DNA from: DATHZQ01 sp035458525
GTDB taxonomy: Bacteria > Actinomycetota > Acidimicrobiia > Spongiisociales > UBA5794
Assembly (NCBI GenBank): GCA_035458525.1
Contig: DATHZQ010000040.1
Coordinates: 12,732-76,731, forward strand
Reading direction: 5' to 3'
DNA length: 64,000 nucleotides
A program made the translations under genes and the position numbers. Below, piece by piece: positions 24,342-34,741 of the stretch (its first letter is position 1; each line of letters opens with the position of its first letter). The notes beneath the pieces were generated by a model. The model was not told where the DNA came from. It searched no databases and worked only from the letters and a program-made list of their open reading frames with translations.

Positions 24342-24454
24342 CGCCCGGAGCCTGCACCGCAGACACCTGGCCCACCCCCAACACTGTCAACCGAGAGGCC
24401 GCCCCCGTTACAGGTCGGCCGCGCCAGGAATCGCAGCACAGAAGAGACTGAACC

Positions 24455-26539
<2,085 letters not shown>

Positions 26540-26670
26540 GTCCCCCCGGGGCCGACACGCTCCCGTTCTTGCGTATATGACCGCGACATCTTTGACTGAG
26601 CTACGCCAGAACACCGTGGTCGGCCAACGTTGTTGGTCTTGCGTGGCTCGCTGCACCACTCCCGACGCAG

Positions 26671-26698
26671 CGGTGCCCCGCATCGCTGCGAGGCACCG
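26671..26698. terminator. Bipartite hairpin between convergent fusA and SGNH genes
   Basis: CGGTGCC pairs with GGCACCG, and inside the loop CGCA pairs with TGCG. The stem sits between two convergent genes and could stop both transcripts. No T-run is present on either side, as often in high-GC actinobacteria. Confidence 0.6.
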
Positions 26699-26725
26699 TC
26701 GATCGGAGTTGGAAGCGGGTGGGGC

Positions 26726-27655
26726 TCAGCCGAGCAAGCCGAGCTCTCGAATGAGCTGAGCGTGAGTGTTTGCGATCTTCCGGTAGCCGAGATCCGACGG
26801 GTGGATGTCGGTTTGCGGCCCTTCGGTCACCGGGTCGTAGTCGCTCAGCACAAGGCCTCCGGCTGCGCGCTCGCACATGAGGGTGTAGGAGCAGATTCGG
26901 CGCACGTTGATGGGTGTTCCCGCACCGTTGGTCAGGAACGTCCCGAACGCGGACGCCACATCGGCCACGGGAACGCCGAACGCTCCATAGACCGCTTCGA
27001 GCGTTCCGTTGAAGACCGGCGTCAAGGCCAGCGACTGCTCGGCCAAGGCTTGACCCTCGGGACCGGTGATCCAAAAGGCCAGGTTGGGCTGGTAGTAGTT
27101 CATGGCGACGATCGGCACATTGGGAGCGACAGCCTGCAGCGTGCCGATGATCACAGGCAGCGTTGCCCCGATCTGACCGAGCTGCGCCCCCAGGCAGGCC
27201 TCGATGTCCGGATCGAGCGGGTCGCACGCCAAGATGTCGTTGGCGCCGATTGCGATTGTGATGAGACGGACCTCGCCTGGGTGGGAGAGCAGGTAGTCGA
27301 CGGCGACGTCGAGCTGCGAGCTGCCACCAGGTGGGAGCTGGGCGTACGGCCCGTAGCACAGCGATCCGAACTCCGAAGCCCCTCCGATGCCGTGCACCAT
27401 TTCGACGGTGTCGTCGCCGGGACAGGCGAGATTGACGAAGTTGTCGACCCCGTGTTCGCGCTTCAGGCTCTTGAACAGACCGTTCGTGTAGCCGTTGTCG
27501 GTGAACGGCAAAGGCTGCTGGGTCCCGGCTGCAACCGAGTCACCCAGTGCCAGATAGGTGCCGCCGTCGTCACCGGAGTCCTGTTCGGCAGCCGCGACCG
27601 GCACCGCGGTCGCAACGAGTACCCCGACCGTGATTGCGATCAAGCGCATCCGCAT
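26726..27655 (-). CDS. Secreted SGNH/GDSL-family hydrolase
   Basis: A 309-residue esterase/lipase-type protein with a signal peptide (positively charged start, hydrophobic core, Ala-rich cleavage region near residue 23). The catalytic blocks are all visible: block I ALGDSVAAG (Ser nucleophile), block III IGANDIL and block V DIHPSDLGY (Asp/His). Several Cys residues suggest disulfides outside the cell. It interrupts the conserved fusA-tuf-rpsJ order, where it is transcribed against fusA and divergently from rpsJ. The substrate is probably an extracellular ester or lipid; it is not predictable in detail. Confidence 0.88.
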   Translation of the reverse strand: MRMRLIAITVGVLVATAVPVAAAEQDSGDDGGTYLALGDSVAAGTQQPLPFTDNGYTNGLFKSLKREHGVDNFVNLACPGDDTVEMVHGIGGASEFGSLCYGPYAQLPPGGSSQLDVAVDYLLSHPGEVRLITIAIGANDILACDPLDPDIEACLGAQLGQIGATLPVIIGTLQAVAPNVPIVAMNYYQPNLAFWITGPEGQALAEQSLALTPVFNGTLEAVYGAFGVPVADVASAFGTFLTNGAGTPINVRRICSYTLMCERAAGGLVLSDYDPVTEGPQTDIHPSDLGYRKIANTHAQLIRELGLLG

Positions 27656-27722
27656 AGATTCCCACCTTCCCTCTCCTGAGGCGCCGAGTGTACCCGGCCT
27701 CCCGGCAGCTGCGGGGGTGAAT

Positions 27723-27752
27723 TTGCTACTCCGTTTTCGGCGCCACTACTAT
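27723..27752 (+). promoter_or_regulatory. Promoter of the S10 ribosomal operon
   Basis: TTGCTA (27723-27728) and TACTAT (27747-27752) are separated by 18 bases. The 309-bp gap between the divergent SGNH gene and rpsJ holds this promoter and a leader of about 200 bases. I see no protein-coding signal in the gap. Confidence 0.65.
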
Positions 27753-27762
27753 CCCGTTTCGC

Positions 27763-27780
27763 CGCAGGCATTCGCCTGCG
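27763..27780 (+). promoter_or_regulatory. Leader hairpin of the S10 operon
   Basis: CGCAGGC pairs with GCCTGCG around an ATTC loop just after the predicted start point. In other bacteria S10 leaders are regulated by L4. Whether this stem takes part in such control cannot be judged from sequence. Confidence 0.5.
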
Positions 27781-27964
27781 CGCAATCCGTAAGTCTTCGA
27801 CGGTTGGGCGCCGTGTGCCCAGCCCCTGCCAAACCCGCGATGTACCCCCGGTACCGCTCGCCAGGTGGCGGGTCATCAGCTCTCGTGCGAGGGAGCTTCT
27901 TGGCCTTGCCACGTGACGTGCCTCCGGACGGTCCATCAACCGATCGAGAGACAGGACAGCACCC

Positions 27965-28276
27965 GTGGCTAACGAGCACCGGATCCGAATCCGCCTCAAG
28001 GCCTACGACCATTCTGTGGTCGACGAATCGGCGCGCAAGATCGCCGAGACGGTGGTCCGCACCCAAGCGAAGATCAAGGGTCCGGTTCCGCTGCCGACGA
28101 AGATTCACCGCTACACGGTGATCCGCGGCCCCCACGTCGACAAGACGAGTCGTGAGCACTTCGAGATGCGAATTCACAAGCGTCTCATCGACATCCTCGA
28201 GCCGACGCCCAAGACCGTCGATTCCCTCATGCGGCTGGATCTGCCGGCCGGCGTCGAGGTGGAGATCAAGACATGA
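27965..28276 (+). CDS. rpsJ: 30S ribosomal protein S10
   Basis: A 103-residue protein of the 30S head, also the NusE subunit of antitermination complexes. The sequence RIRLKAYDHSVVDESARKI and the loop GPVPLPTKIHRYTVIRGPHVDKTSREHFEMR are diagnostic. The GTG start follows about 200 bases of leader. It is the first gene of the 19-gene S10/spc cluster here, overlapping rplC by ATGA. Confidence 0.97.
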   Translation: MANEHRIRIRLKAYDHSVVDESARKIAETVVRTQAKIKGPVPLPTKIHRYTVIRGPHVDKTSREHFEMRIHKRLIDILEPTPKTVDSLMRLDLPAGVEVEIKT

Positions 28277-28911
28277 AGGCCATCATCGGTGAGAAACTGG
28301 GGATGACCCAGGTCTTCGACGATGACGCCCGCATCGTCCCTGTAACGGTGATCAAGGCCGGGCCCGTCCGCGTGACCCAGGTCAAGACTCCCGAGAAGGA
28401 CGGCTACGCCGCCATCCAGATCTCGTTCAAGGAACTCCGGTCGAAGCACGTCAACCGTGCGCAGGCCGGGCATTTCGGCCGGGCGGGCGTGGCTCCGTCG
28501 AAGCACATCGTCGAAGTGCGCGTCGATGACGCCGGCGCCTACCAGATCGGTCAGGAACTCACCGTCGGAGACATCTTCGCCGCCGGCCAGAAGGCCGACG
28601 TGACCGGGATCTCCAAGGGCAAGGGCTTCGCCGGATCGATGAAGCGTCACAACTTCAAGGGACAGGGCGCTTCGCACGGCGCCCACAAGGTCCACCGAGC
28701 CCCTGGCGCCATCGGCGCCTGCGCAACGCCGGCCCGCGTCTTCAAGGGCAAGCGGATGCCGGGCCGCATGGGCGGAGACAAGACCACGGTCATGAACCTC
28801 GACGTGGTGCAAGTCGACGCAGCGCGCAACCTCCTCATGGTCCGCGGCGCCGTGCCCGGTCCCAAGGGAGCGGTGCTCGTGATCCGAGAGGCGGTGAAGG
28901 CCAGTGCCTGA
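28273..28911 (+). CDS. rplC: 50S ribosomal protein L3
   Basis: A 212-residue protein that sits near the peptidyl-transferase centre and helps start 50S assembly. The central extension with FKGQGASHGAHKVHRAPGAIG and GKRMPGRMGG is characteristic. It starts MKAIIGEKLGMTQVF, overlapping the rpsJ stop, and its own stop overlaps the rplD start by 8 bp. The length is normal. Confidence 0.97.
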   Translation: MKAIIGEKLGMTQVFDDDARIVPVTVIKAGPVRVTQVKTPEKDGYAAIQISFKELRSKHVNRAQAGHFGRAGVAPSKHIVEVRVDDAGAYQIGQELTVGDIFAAGQKADVTGISKGKGFAGSMKRHNFKGQGASHGAHKVHRAPGAIGACATPARVFKGKRMPGRMGGDKTTVMNLDVVQVDAARNLLMVRGAVPGPKGAVLVIREAVKASA

Positions 28912-29707
28912 GAAGCTCACCGCAGAGTTGTACGACGCCTCCGGCGCCCGCAAGGGCGAGGTCGAGCTGTCGCCCGTGATCTTCGGCATCGAGCCCAATG
29001 TTCCGGTGATGCACCAAGTAGTGACGGCGCAGCTCGCTGCCGCCCGCTCCGGCACTGCGTCGACCAAGACTCGTTCCGAGGTGCGCGGCGGCGGCCGCAA
29101 GCCATGGCGTCAGAAGGGCCTCGGCCGTGCTCGCCATGGTTCGATCCGTTCTCCGCAATGGATCGGTGGCGGTGTGGCCCACGGGCCGAAGCCACGCGAC
29201 TACTCGCAGCGGACCCCGAAGAAGATGCGGCGCCTCGCCCTGCGCTCGGCACTCTCGACCCGGGCCGCCGCGGGACAGATCAAGGTGGTCGACTCGTTCG
29301 ACGATTGGGCCGCACCCAAGACCAAGCAGGCCGTGGCGTTGCTCGACGCCATGGGAGTGTCCGGCAAGGTGCTCCTCATCGCCGAAGACCACGAGCGGAC
29401 CGCCATCAAGTCGTTCCGCAACCTCGGTCACGTCATCGCGTCGAATCTCGGCCAAGCGAACACGTACGACGTGTTGTGGGCCGACACGGTCGTGATGAGC
29501 AAAGGGACGCTGGATCTCGGCCAGGCGGCGCCTCGCGGAACCGAGGAGCACGCCGAGGGCGTGCGTGGTCCTGCCGACAAGGCGACGAGTGCCGGTCCGC
29601 AGGCAGAAGCGGTCGCAGAACATGTTGCCGTGGCTGCCGAGGCCCCTGCCGTCGAGAGCGCCGGTGGGCCGGAGACGGAGAGTGCTGAGGGCGGTGATGC
29701 CACGTGA
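28904..29707 (+). CDS. rplD: 50S ribosomal protein L4 with acidic C-terminal extension
   Basis: A 267-residue protein; the normal L4 core is about residues 1-210, with the exit-tunnel loop GGGRKPWRQKGLGRARHGSIRSP-type segment and SYDVLWADTV-like end. The extra ~57 residues (from about 29534) are Ala/Glu/Gly-rich and acidic, and end ESAEGGDAT. L4 lines the peptide tunnel and in some bacteria represses its own operon. The tail would lie on the ribosome surface. Its end closely resembles that of the S3 tail in the same operon. Confidence 0.95.
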   Translation: MPEKLTAELYDASGARKGEVELSPVIFGIEPNVPVMHQVVTAQLAAARSGTASTKTRSEVRGGGRKPWRQKGLGRARHGSIRSPQWIGGGVAHGPKPRDYSQRTPKKMRRLALRSALSTRAAAGQIKVVDSFDDWAAPKTKQAVALLDAMGVSGKVLLIAEDHERTAIKSFRNLGHVIASNLGQANTYDVLWADTVVMSKGTLDLGQAAPRGTEEHAEGVRGPADKATSAGPQAEAVAEHVAVAAEAPAVESAGGPETESAEGGDAT

Positions 29708-29994
29708 AGAAGAACCCGCGCGACATCATCATCGCTCCGGTCGTCTCGGAGAAGTCCTACGACCTCATTCAGTTCAACAACACGTACACGTTCGTCGTCG
29801 ACAAGCGCACCAACAAGACGGAGGTGCGCCAAGCCATCGAGCAGATTTTCGATGTCAAGGTCGTCGGCGTGAACACCATCAACCGCAAGGGCAAGCGCAA
29901 GCGCACCGGCTACGTGATCGGCAAGAGAGCCGACACCAAGCGGGCGCTCGTACGGCTCGCCGACGGCGACTCGATCGACATCTTCGAGGTGTGA
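29704..29994 (+). CDS. rplW: 50S ribosomal protein L23
   Basis: A 96-residue protein at the exit of the peptide tunnel, docking site for trigger factor and SRP. It starts with KNPRDIIIAPVVSEKSYDL and has YTFVVDKRTNKTEVRQAIE. The start overlaps the L4 stop by 4 bp and the stop is 4 bp from rplB. The length is typical. Confidence 0.96.
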   Translation: MKKNPRDIIIAPVVSEKSYDLIQFNNTYTFVVDKRTNKTEVRQAIEQIFDVKVVGVNTINRKGKRKRTGYVIGKRADTKRALVRLADGDSIDIFEV

Positions 29995-29998
29995 TGCC

Positions 29999-30832
29999 AT
30001 GGGTGTGAAGAAACTCAAGCCAACCTCTCCGGGTCGCCGCTTCCAGACGGTGTCGGATTTCGACACCGTCACGAAGTCGAAGCCGGAGAAGCAACTGCTC
30101 GACAAGCAGAAGCGCTCCTCCGGGCGCAACACGTACGGCCGTATCACGTCGCGTCACCGTGGCGGTGGTCACAAGCGCCGCTATCGCGTTGTGGACTTCC
30201 GCCGCACGAAGGACGGCGTACCGGCCAAGGTGGCGGCGATCGAATACGACCCCAACCGCAACGCGCGGCTGGCGCTGCTCCACTACGTGGACGGCGAGAA
30301 GCGCTACATCCTGGCTCCGGTCGGCGTGAAACCGGGGGACATGCTCATCTCGGGAACCGGCGCTGAGATCCGGCCGGGCAACGCGCTGCCGTTGCGCAAC
30401 ATCCCGACGGGCACCGTTGTGCACGCGGTCGAGATGCGTCCCGGTGGCGGCGCCAAGATGGGCCGCGCCGCCGGCACGGCGATCCAGCTCATGTCCAAGG
30501 AATCCAACATGGCGCTGCTGCGACTCCCCTCGGGAGAGATGCGGCAGGTCGCTCTGGATTGCCGGGCGACCGTCGGTCAGGTGGGCAACACCGAAGCCGA
30601 GTTGGTGAAGATCGGGAAAGCCGGTCGCAACCGCTGGAAGGGCAAGCGCCCGCAGACTCGTGGCGTCGCCATGAACCCCGTCGATCACCCCCTCGGGGGC
30701 GGCGAGGGCCGCAGCTCCGGTGGTCGCCATCCGGTCAGCCCTTGGGGCAAGCCCGAGGGACGTACCCGCAAGAAGAACAAGGCAAGCGACAAGTACATCG
30801 TGCGTCGCAGAAGCAAGAAGGGACGCCGCTGA
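29999..30832 (+). CDS. rplB: 50S ribosomal protein L2
   Basis: A 277-residue protein needed for subunit association and peptidyl transfer. The highly conserved C-terminal region GVAMNPVDHPLGGGEGRSSG-like segment contains the essential His. It begins GVKKLKPTSPGRRFQ. The stop overlaps rpsS (TGATG). The C-terminus is Lys/Arg-rich, as usual. Confidence 0.97.
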   Translation: MGVKKLKPTSPGRRFQTVSDFDTVTKSKPEKQLLDKQKRSSGRNTYGRITSRHRGGGHKRRYRVVDFRRTKDGVPAKVAAIEYDPNRNARLALLHYVDGEKRYILAPVGVKPGDMLISGTGAEIRPGNALPLRNIPTGTVVHAVEMRPGGGAKMGRAAGTAIQLMSKESNMALLRLPSGEMRQVALDCRATVGQVGNTEAELVKIGKAGRNRWKGKRPQTRGVAMNPVDHPLGGGEGRSSGGRHPVSPWGKPEGRTRKKNKASDKYIVRRRSKKGRR

Positions 30833-31110
30833 TGGCACGCAGCCTGAAGAAAGGCCCGTTCGTCGACGAGCACCTTCTGCGGAAGGTCGAGGCCGCCAAC
30901 GACCGCAACGAGAAGAAGGTCATTCGCACGTGGAGCCGTCGCTCCACGATCGTGCCCGAGATGGTGGGCCACACCATTGCGGTGCACGACGGTCGGAAGC
31001 ACATTCCGGTATACGTCAGCGAGTCGATGGTCGGACACAAGCTCGGCGAGTTTGCGCCGACGCGAACGTTCCGGGGTCACTCTGGCGAGAAGTCTGCGAG
31101 GCGCCGATGA
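30832..31110 (+). CDS. rpsS: 30S ribosomal protein S19
   Basis: A 92-residue protein of the 30S head contacting S13. It starts ARSLKKGPFVDEHLL and contains TWSRRSTIVPEMVGHTIAVHDGRKH. The length is standard. It overlaps rplB by one base and rplV by four. Confidence 0.96.
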   Translation: MARSLKKGPFVDEHLLRKVEAANDRNEKKVIRTWSRRSTIVPEMVGHTIAVHDGRKHIPVYVSESMVGHKLGEFAPTRTFRGHSGEKSARRR

Positions 31111-31451
31111 AGGTCCGTGCGCAAGCCAAGTACATTCGCCAGTCGCCGTACAAGGTCCGCCGCGTGCTGGACCTGGTTCGGGGGCTTCCGGTGGAAGCCG
31201 CTCGCGACATCTTGACGTTCACCAACCGGCGCGCCGCCCCCACCATTCTCAAGGTCCTCGATTCGGCTGTAGCCAACGCCGAGCACAACTTTGCGCTGGA
31301 TGAAGAGGACCTGTTCGTGAGCGAAGCCTTCGCCGACGAGGGACCGACCCTCAAACGCTACCGCCCGCGAGCTCGCGGCCGCGCCACGCGGGTCCGCAAG
31401 CGCACGAGCCACATAACGATCGTCGTCGCCGACGAAGAAGACGAGGAGTAG
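31107..31451 (+). CDS. rplV: 50S ribosomal protein L22
   Basis: A 114-residue 23S rRNA-binding protein whose beta hairpin lines the peptide tunnel. The KVRAQAKYIRQSPYKVRRVLDLVRG start and the RYRPRARGRATRVRKRTSHI hairpin are diagnostic. It ends with an acidic DEEDEE run. It overlaps rpsS (ATGA) and lies 2 bp before rpsC. Confidence 0.96.
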   Translation: MKVRAQAKYIRQSPYKVRRVLDLVRGLPVEAARDILTFTNRRAAPTILKVLDSAVANAEHNFALDEEDLFVSEAFADEGPTLKRYRPRARGRATRVRKRTSHITIVVADEEDEE

Positions 31452-31453
31452 CC

Positions 31454-32632
31454 ATGGGTCAGAAGATTCACCCGTACGGCCTGCGCCTCGGCATCGTCAC
31501 CGACTGGAAGTCGCGCTGGTACAGCGAGAAGGACTATGCGTTCCAGGTCAACCAGGACCATCAGATTCGCAAGTACCTGACCGGTGAGCTGCGTCGCGGC
31601 GCCGTGTCGCGGATCGATATCGAGCGCATCGGCACCAACAAGGTGCAGGTCGACGTGCACACCGGACGCCCGGGTGTTGTGATCGGTCGCGGCGGCTCCG
31701 AGGCGGAGCGGCTCCGCTCCGGCCTCGAGAAGCTCACCGACCGCATCGTCAAGTTCAACGTCATCGAGGTCCAGAACGTCGAGCTCGACGCCACCCTGCT
31801 CGCCCGCAGCGTGGCGGATCAGCTGGAGGGTCGCGTCTCGTTCCGGCGTGCCATGAAGCGGGCCGTGGCCACGGCGCTCAAGGCAGGCGCCGAAGGCGTG
31901 CGCGTCCAGGCTTCGGGTCGTCTCGGCGGCGCCGACATGGGTCGTCGCGAGTGGTACCTCGAAGGTCGGGTTCCGCTGCACACGTTGCGGGCCGACATCG
32001 ACTACGGCAAAGCAACCGCACGGACCACGGTCGGCGCCATCGGTGTCCAGGTGTGGGTCTACAAAGGCGACCTCCTGCCATCTGCCGCCAGCAGCCGCGA
32101 GAAGATCGCGGCCGAGGCCCGGCTCGCCGCAGGCGGTCCCGCCAAACGTCGCCGCTCTGCCAAGTCCCGTGCCGAAGCTGCGGCGGGGGAGAGCGGTCCC
32201 CGGCTCATCGAGGCCGGTGGCGGCAAGCGCATCGTCGAGGCCGGTGGCGGCAAGCGTGGCGGCGGTCGCCGCTTGATCGAAGCCGGGGGTGGGCGCAAGC
32301 TCACCACCAGCGACGCGGCCAGCGAGTTCGAGGCCGCCCGCGAGGAGGCCCAGGAGGTCTTGCCGGCGACGGAGGGCGTCGAGAACGTCGCTCCGCCGGT
32401 GCCTGCAGCCGACGAGGTTGCAGTACCGGACATCGCCTCTTCGGCTGGCGCCGAAGAGGTTGCGGCCGAAGAGGTTGCGGCCGGAGAGGCTGCAGAGGTC
32501 GAAGCCTCCGCCGAGCCTGCCGAGGCTGTGGTCGAGGCCGAGGTCGAGGCCGACGTGGAGGCTGTGGTGGAGGCTGTGGTGGAGGCCGAGGGCGAAGCCG
32601 AGGCGAAGGACGCCGAAGGCGGTGATGCCTGA
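31454..32632 (+). CDS. rpsC: 30S ribosomal protein S3 with 187-residue repetitive tail
   Basis: A 392-residue protein; ordinary S3 is about 210-280. The N-terminal KH type-2 domain has GVVIGRGGSEAERL, and the C-terminal domain contains RRAMKRAVATALKAGAEG and GRLGGADMGRREWYLEGRVPLHTLRADIDYG-type blocks. From about residue 206 (32070 onward) a tail follows: basic, then three IEAGGG(K/R) repeats, then about 100 acidic residues rich in Ala, Glu and Val, ending DAEGGDA. S3 forms the mRNA entry helicase with S4 and S5. The tail probably projects from the 30S shoulder. Confidence 0.95.
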   Translation: MGQKIHPYGLRLGIVTDWKSRWYSEKDYAFQVNQDHQIRKYLTGELRRGAVSRIDIERIGTNKVQVDVHTGRPGVVIGRGGSEAERLRSGLEKLTDRIVKFNVIEVQNVELDATLLARSVADQLEGRVSFRRAMKRAVATALKAGAEGVRVQASGRLGGADMGRREWYLEGRVPLHTLRADIDYGKATARTTVGAIGVQVWVYKGDLLPSAASSREKIAAEARLAAGGPAKRRRSAKSRAEAAAGESGPRLIEAGGGKRIVEAGGGKRGGGRRLIEAGGGRKLTTSDAASEFEAAREEAQEVLPATEGVENVAPPVPAADEVAVPDIASSAGAEEVAAEEVAAGEAAEVEASAEPAEAVVEAEVEADVEAVVEAVVEAEGEAEAKDAEGGDA

Positions 32633-33045
32633 TGCTCATGCCAAAGCGCACGAAGTACCGGAAGACCCAGAAGGGTCGAATGACCGGCAAGGCGAGCCGA
32701 GGCACCCGCGTGACGTTCGGTGACTACGGCCTGCAAGCGCAGGAATCCGGCTGGATCACGGCGCGCCAGATCGAGGCCGCCCGTGTCGCGATGACCCGTG
32801 CCATCAAGCGTGGCGGCAAGGTCTGGATCAACATCTTTCCAGACAAGCCGATCACCGAGAAGCCGGCAGAGACGCGCATGGGGTCTGGCAAGGGCAACCC
32901 CGAGTACTGGGTTGCCGTGATCAAGCCGGGCCGTGTGATGTTCGAGATGTCCGGCGTGACCGAAGAGCTGGCGCGGGAAGCCATGCGGCTGGCCGCTCAC
33001 AAATTGCCGGTGAAGACCCGTTTCGTGGCTCGGGAGGACATATGA
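32632..33045 (+). CDS. rplP: 50S ribosomal protein L16
   Basis: A 137-residue protein near the A site that helps tRNA positioning. It starts MLMPKRTKYRKTQKGR at ATG 32632, overlapping the S3 stop; a second ATG two codons on is also possible. GKGNPEYWVAVIKPGRVMFE is typical. The length is normal. The stop overlaps rpmC (ATGA). Confidence 0.96.
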   Translation: MLMPKRTKYRKTQKGRMTGKASRGTRVTFGDYGLQAQESGWITARQIEAARVAMTRAIKRGGKVWINIFPDKPITEKPAETRMGSGKGNPEYWVAVIKPGRVMFEMSGVTEELAREAMRLAAHKLPVKTRFVAREDI

Positions 33046-33263
33046 ACGCCCTCGAACTCCGCAACAACAGCTACGCAGAGCTGAGCGAGCTGCTCGACGA
33101 GGCGAAGGAAGAGCTCTTCAACCTCCGCTTCCAGCTCGCCACGAACCAGCTCGACAACACGACGCGCCTGCGCGAGGTGCGCCGTGACATCGCCAGGATC
33201 CGCACCGTCATGCGCGAGCAAGAGATCGCCGCATGGCGTCAGCAGCAGGAGGCCGCACAGTGA
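33042..33263 (+). CDS. rpmC: 50S ribosomal protein L29
   Basis: A 73-residue two-helix protein near the tunnel exit, partner of L23. The sequence has LRNNSYAELSELLDEAKEELFNLRFQLA and RDIARIRTVMREQE. It ends in a Gln-rich run. It is coupled by overlapping starts and stops to rplP and rpsQ. Confidence 0.95.
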   Translation: MNALELRNNSYAELSELLDEAKEELFNLRFQLATNQLDNTTRLREVRRDIARIRTVMREQEIAAWRQQQEAAQ

Positions 33264-33517
33264 CAGATCGTGCGCAACGCAAGGTGCGCCAGGGGATCGT
33301 GGTGTCCGACTCCCGTGACAAGACCGTCACGGTGGAGGTCGCCGGTTCCAAGCGTCACCGCAAGTACGGCAAGACGATGCCGAGTCGCAAGCGGTACCAC
33401 GCCCACGACGAGACGAACAACGCTCGCATTGGCGACACCGTCCGGATCGAAGAGACCCGGCCGCTGTCGAAGACGAAGCGCTGGCGGGTCTCCTCGATTG
33501 TTGAGCGTGCCCGATGA
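33260..33517 (+). CDS. rpsQ: 30S ribosomal protein S17
   Basis: An 85-residue OB-fold protein binding 16S rRNA. GIVVSDSRDKTVTVEV, the KYGKTMPSRKRYHAHDE block and GDTVRIEETRPLSKTKRWR are diagnostic. The GTG start overlaps the L29 stop (GTGA) and the stop overlaps rplN. It is the last gene of the classical S10 operon. Confidence 0.96.
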   Translation: MTDRAQRKVRQGIVVSDSRDKTVTVEVAGSKRHRKYGKTMPSRKRYHAHDETNNARIGDTVRIEETRPLSKTKRWRVSSIVERAR

Positions 33518-33882
33518 TCCAGCAGGAAACCCGCTTGCGGGTGGCGGACAACACCGGGGCACGCGAGCTGCTGTGTATTCGCGTGCTCGGTGGCTCGCGA
33601 CGCCGCTATGCCCACCTGGGTGATGTGATCGTCGGCACGGTCAAGGACGCCACGCCTGGCGGCACCGTCAAGAAGGGCGAGGTCGTGAAGGCCGTTGTCG
33701 TGCGGACGCGCAAGGAGAGCCGCCGCAAGGACGGCACCTACATCCGCTTCGACGACAACGCTTGCGTGATCATCAACGATCAGCAGCAGCCGCGCGGCAC
33801 TCGCATCTTTGGTCCCGTCGGCCGAGAGCTGCGCGACAAGAAGTTCATGCGCATCGTCTCGCTCGCTCCGGAGGTGCTGTGA
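33514..33882 (+). CDS. rplN: 50S ribosomal protein L14
   Basis: A 122-residue protein at the subunit interface. It starts MIQQETRLRVADNTGARELLC and has KGEVVKAVVVRTRKE and GTRIFGPVGRELRDK, all standard. The length is 122, as in most bacteria. It opens the spc part of the cluster without a visible separate promoter and overlaps both neighbours. Confidence 0.97.
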   Translation: MIQQETRLRVADNTGARELLCIRVLGGSRRRYAHLGDVIVGTVKDATPGGTVKKGEVVKAVVVRTRKESRRKDGTYIRFDDNACVIINDQQQPRGTRIFGPVGRELRDKKFMRIVSLAPEVL

Positions 33883-34187
33883 TGAAGATCAAAGCCGGAG
33901 ACACGGTTCGCGTGATCGCAGGCAAGGACAAAGGCGTCGAGAGCAAAGTCGCTCGGGTCCTCAGGTCGAAGAACAAGGTGATCGTCGAGGGTGTTGCCAC
34001 TGCCAAGCGGCACCAGCGCCCTACCGGCCAGACGATGCAGGGCGGCATCATCGACAAGGACATGCCGATCGACGTTTCCAACGTCATGATCGTGTGCCCC
34101 GAGTGTGGCCCGACGCGCATCGGTTCCCGCTTCGACGAGGAGGGCCGCAAGTACCGAGTGTGCCGCAAGTGTGGGAGTGATCTGTGA
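33882..34187 (+). CDS. rplX: 50S ribosomal protein L24
   Basis: A 101-residue assembly-initiator protein with an N-terminal KOW motif (GDTVRVIAGKDKG). The central part NVMIVCPECGPTRIG and the later VCRKCG pair supply two CxxC motifs, a zinc-ribbon-like feature found in many L24 proteins. It overlaps rplN by one base (TGATG). Confidence 0.96.
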   Translation: MKIKAGDTVRVIAGKDKGVESKVARVLRSKNKVIVEGVATAKRHQRPTGQTMQGGIIDKDMPIDVSNVMIVCPECGPTRIGSRFDEEGRKYRVCRKCGSDL

Positions 34188-34741
34188 TGACCCCTCGACT
34201 GAAGCAGCTCTACAACGACGAGATCCAAGCCAAGCTCAAGGAAGAGCTCGAGCTCGACAACGTCATGGCGGTGCCTCGGCTCGTCAAGATCAATGTCAAC
34301 ATGGGTTTGGGCGATGCCACGCAAGATTCGAAGCTGGTCGACTCCGCAGTCGAGGACATGCGGATCATCACGGGCCAGCACCCCAAGGTGAACCGGGCTC
34401 GCAAGTCGATCGCCAACTTCAAGCTGCGCGAAGACATGCCGATCGGCGTGTCGGTCACGCTGCGAGGCGATCGGATGTGGGAGTTCTTCGACCGTCTGGT
34501 TGCGCTGGCGATTCCCCGGATTCGTGACTTTCGCGGGCTCAACCCGAGGGGCTTCGACGGCCGCGGCAACTACAGCTTCGGCGTGACGGAGCAGCTGATA
34601 TTCCCGGAGATCGAGTACGACAAGGTGGCAAAGGTGCGTGGCATGGACATCACGTTTGTCACGACCGCAGAGAACGACGACCAAGGACGAGCGCTGCTCA
34701 CAGCGTTCGGCTTCCCGTTCCGTCAGCAGGCAGGTGTGTGA
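34187..34741 (+). CDS. rplE: 50S ribosomal protein L5
   Basis: A 184-residue 5S rRNA-binding protein of the central protuberance. It begins MTPRLKQLYNDEIQ and contains PRLVKINVNMGLGDA and the NYSFGVTEQLIFPEIEYDK block. GTG 34184 is an alternative start one codon earlier, overlapping the L24 stop. It overlaps rpsN by one base. Confidence 0.96.
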   Translation: MTPRLKQLYNDEIQAKLKEELELDNVMAVPRLVKINVNMGLGDATQDSKLVDSAVEDMRIITGQHPKVNRARKSIANFKLREDMPIGVSVTLRGDRMWEFFDRLVALAIPRIRDFRGLNPRGFDGRGNYSFGVTEQLIFPEIEYDKVAKVRGMDITFVTTAENDDQGRALLTAFGFPFRQQAGV

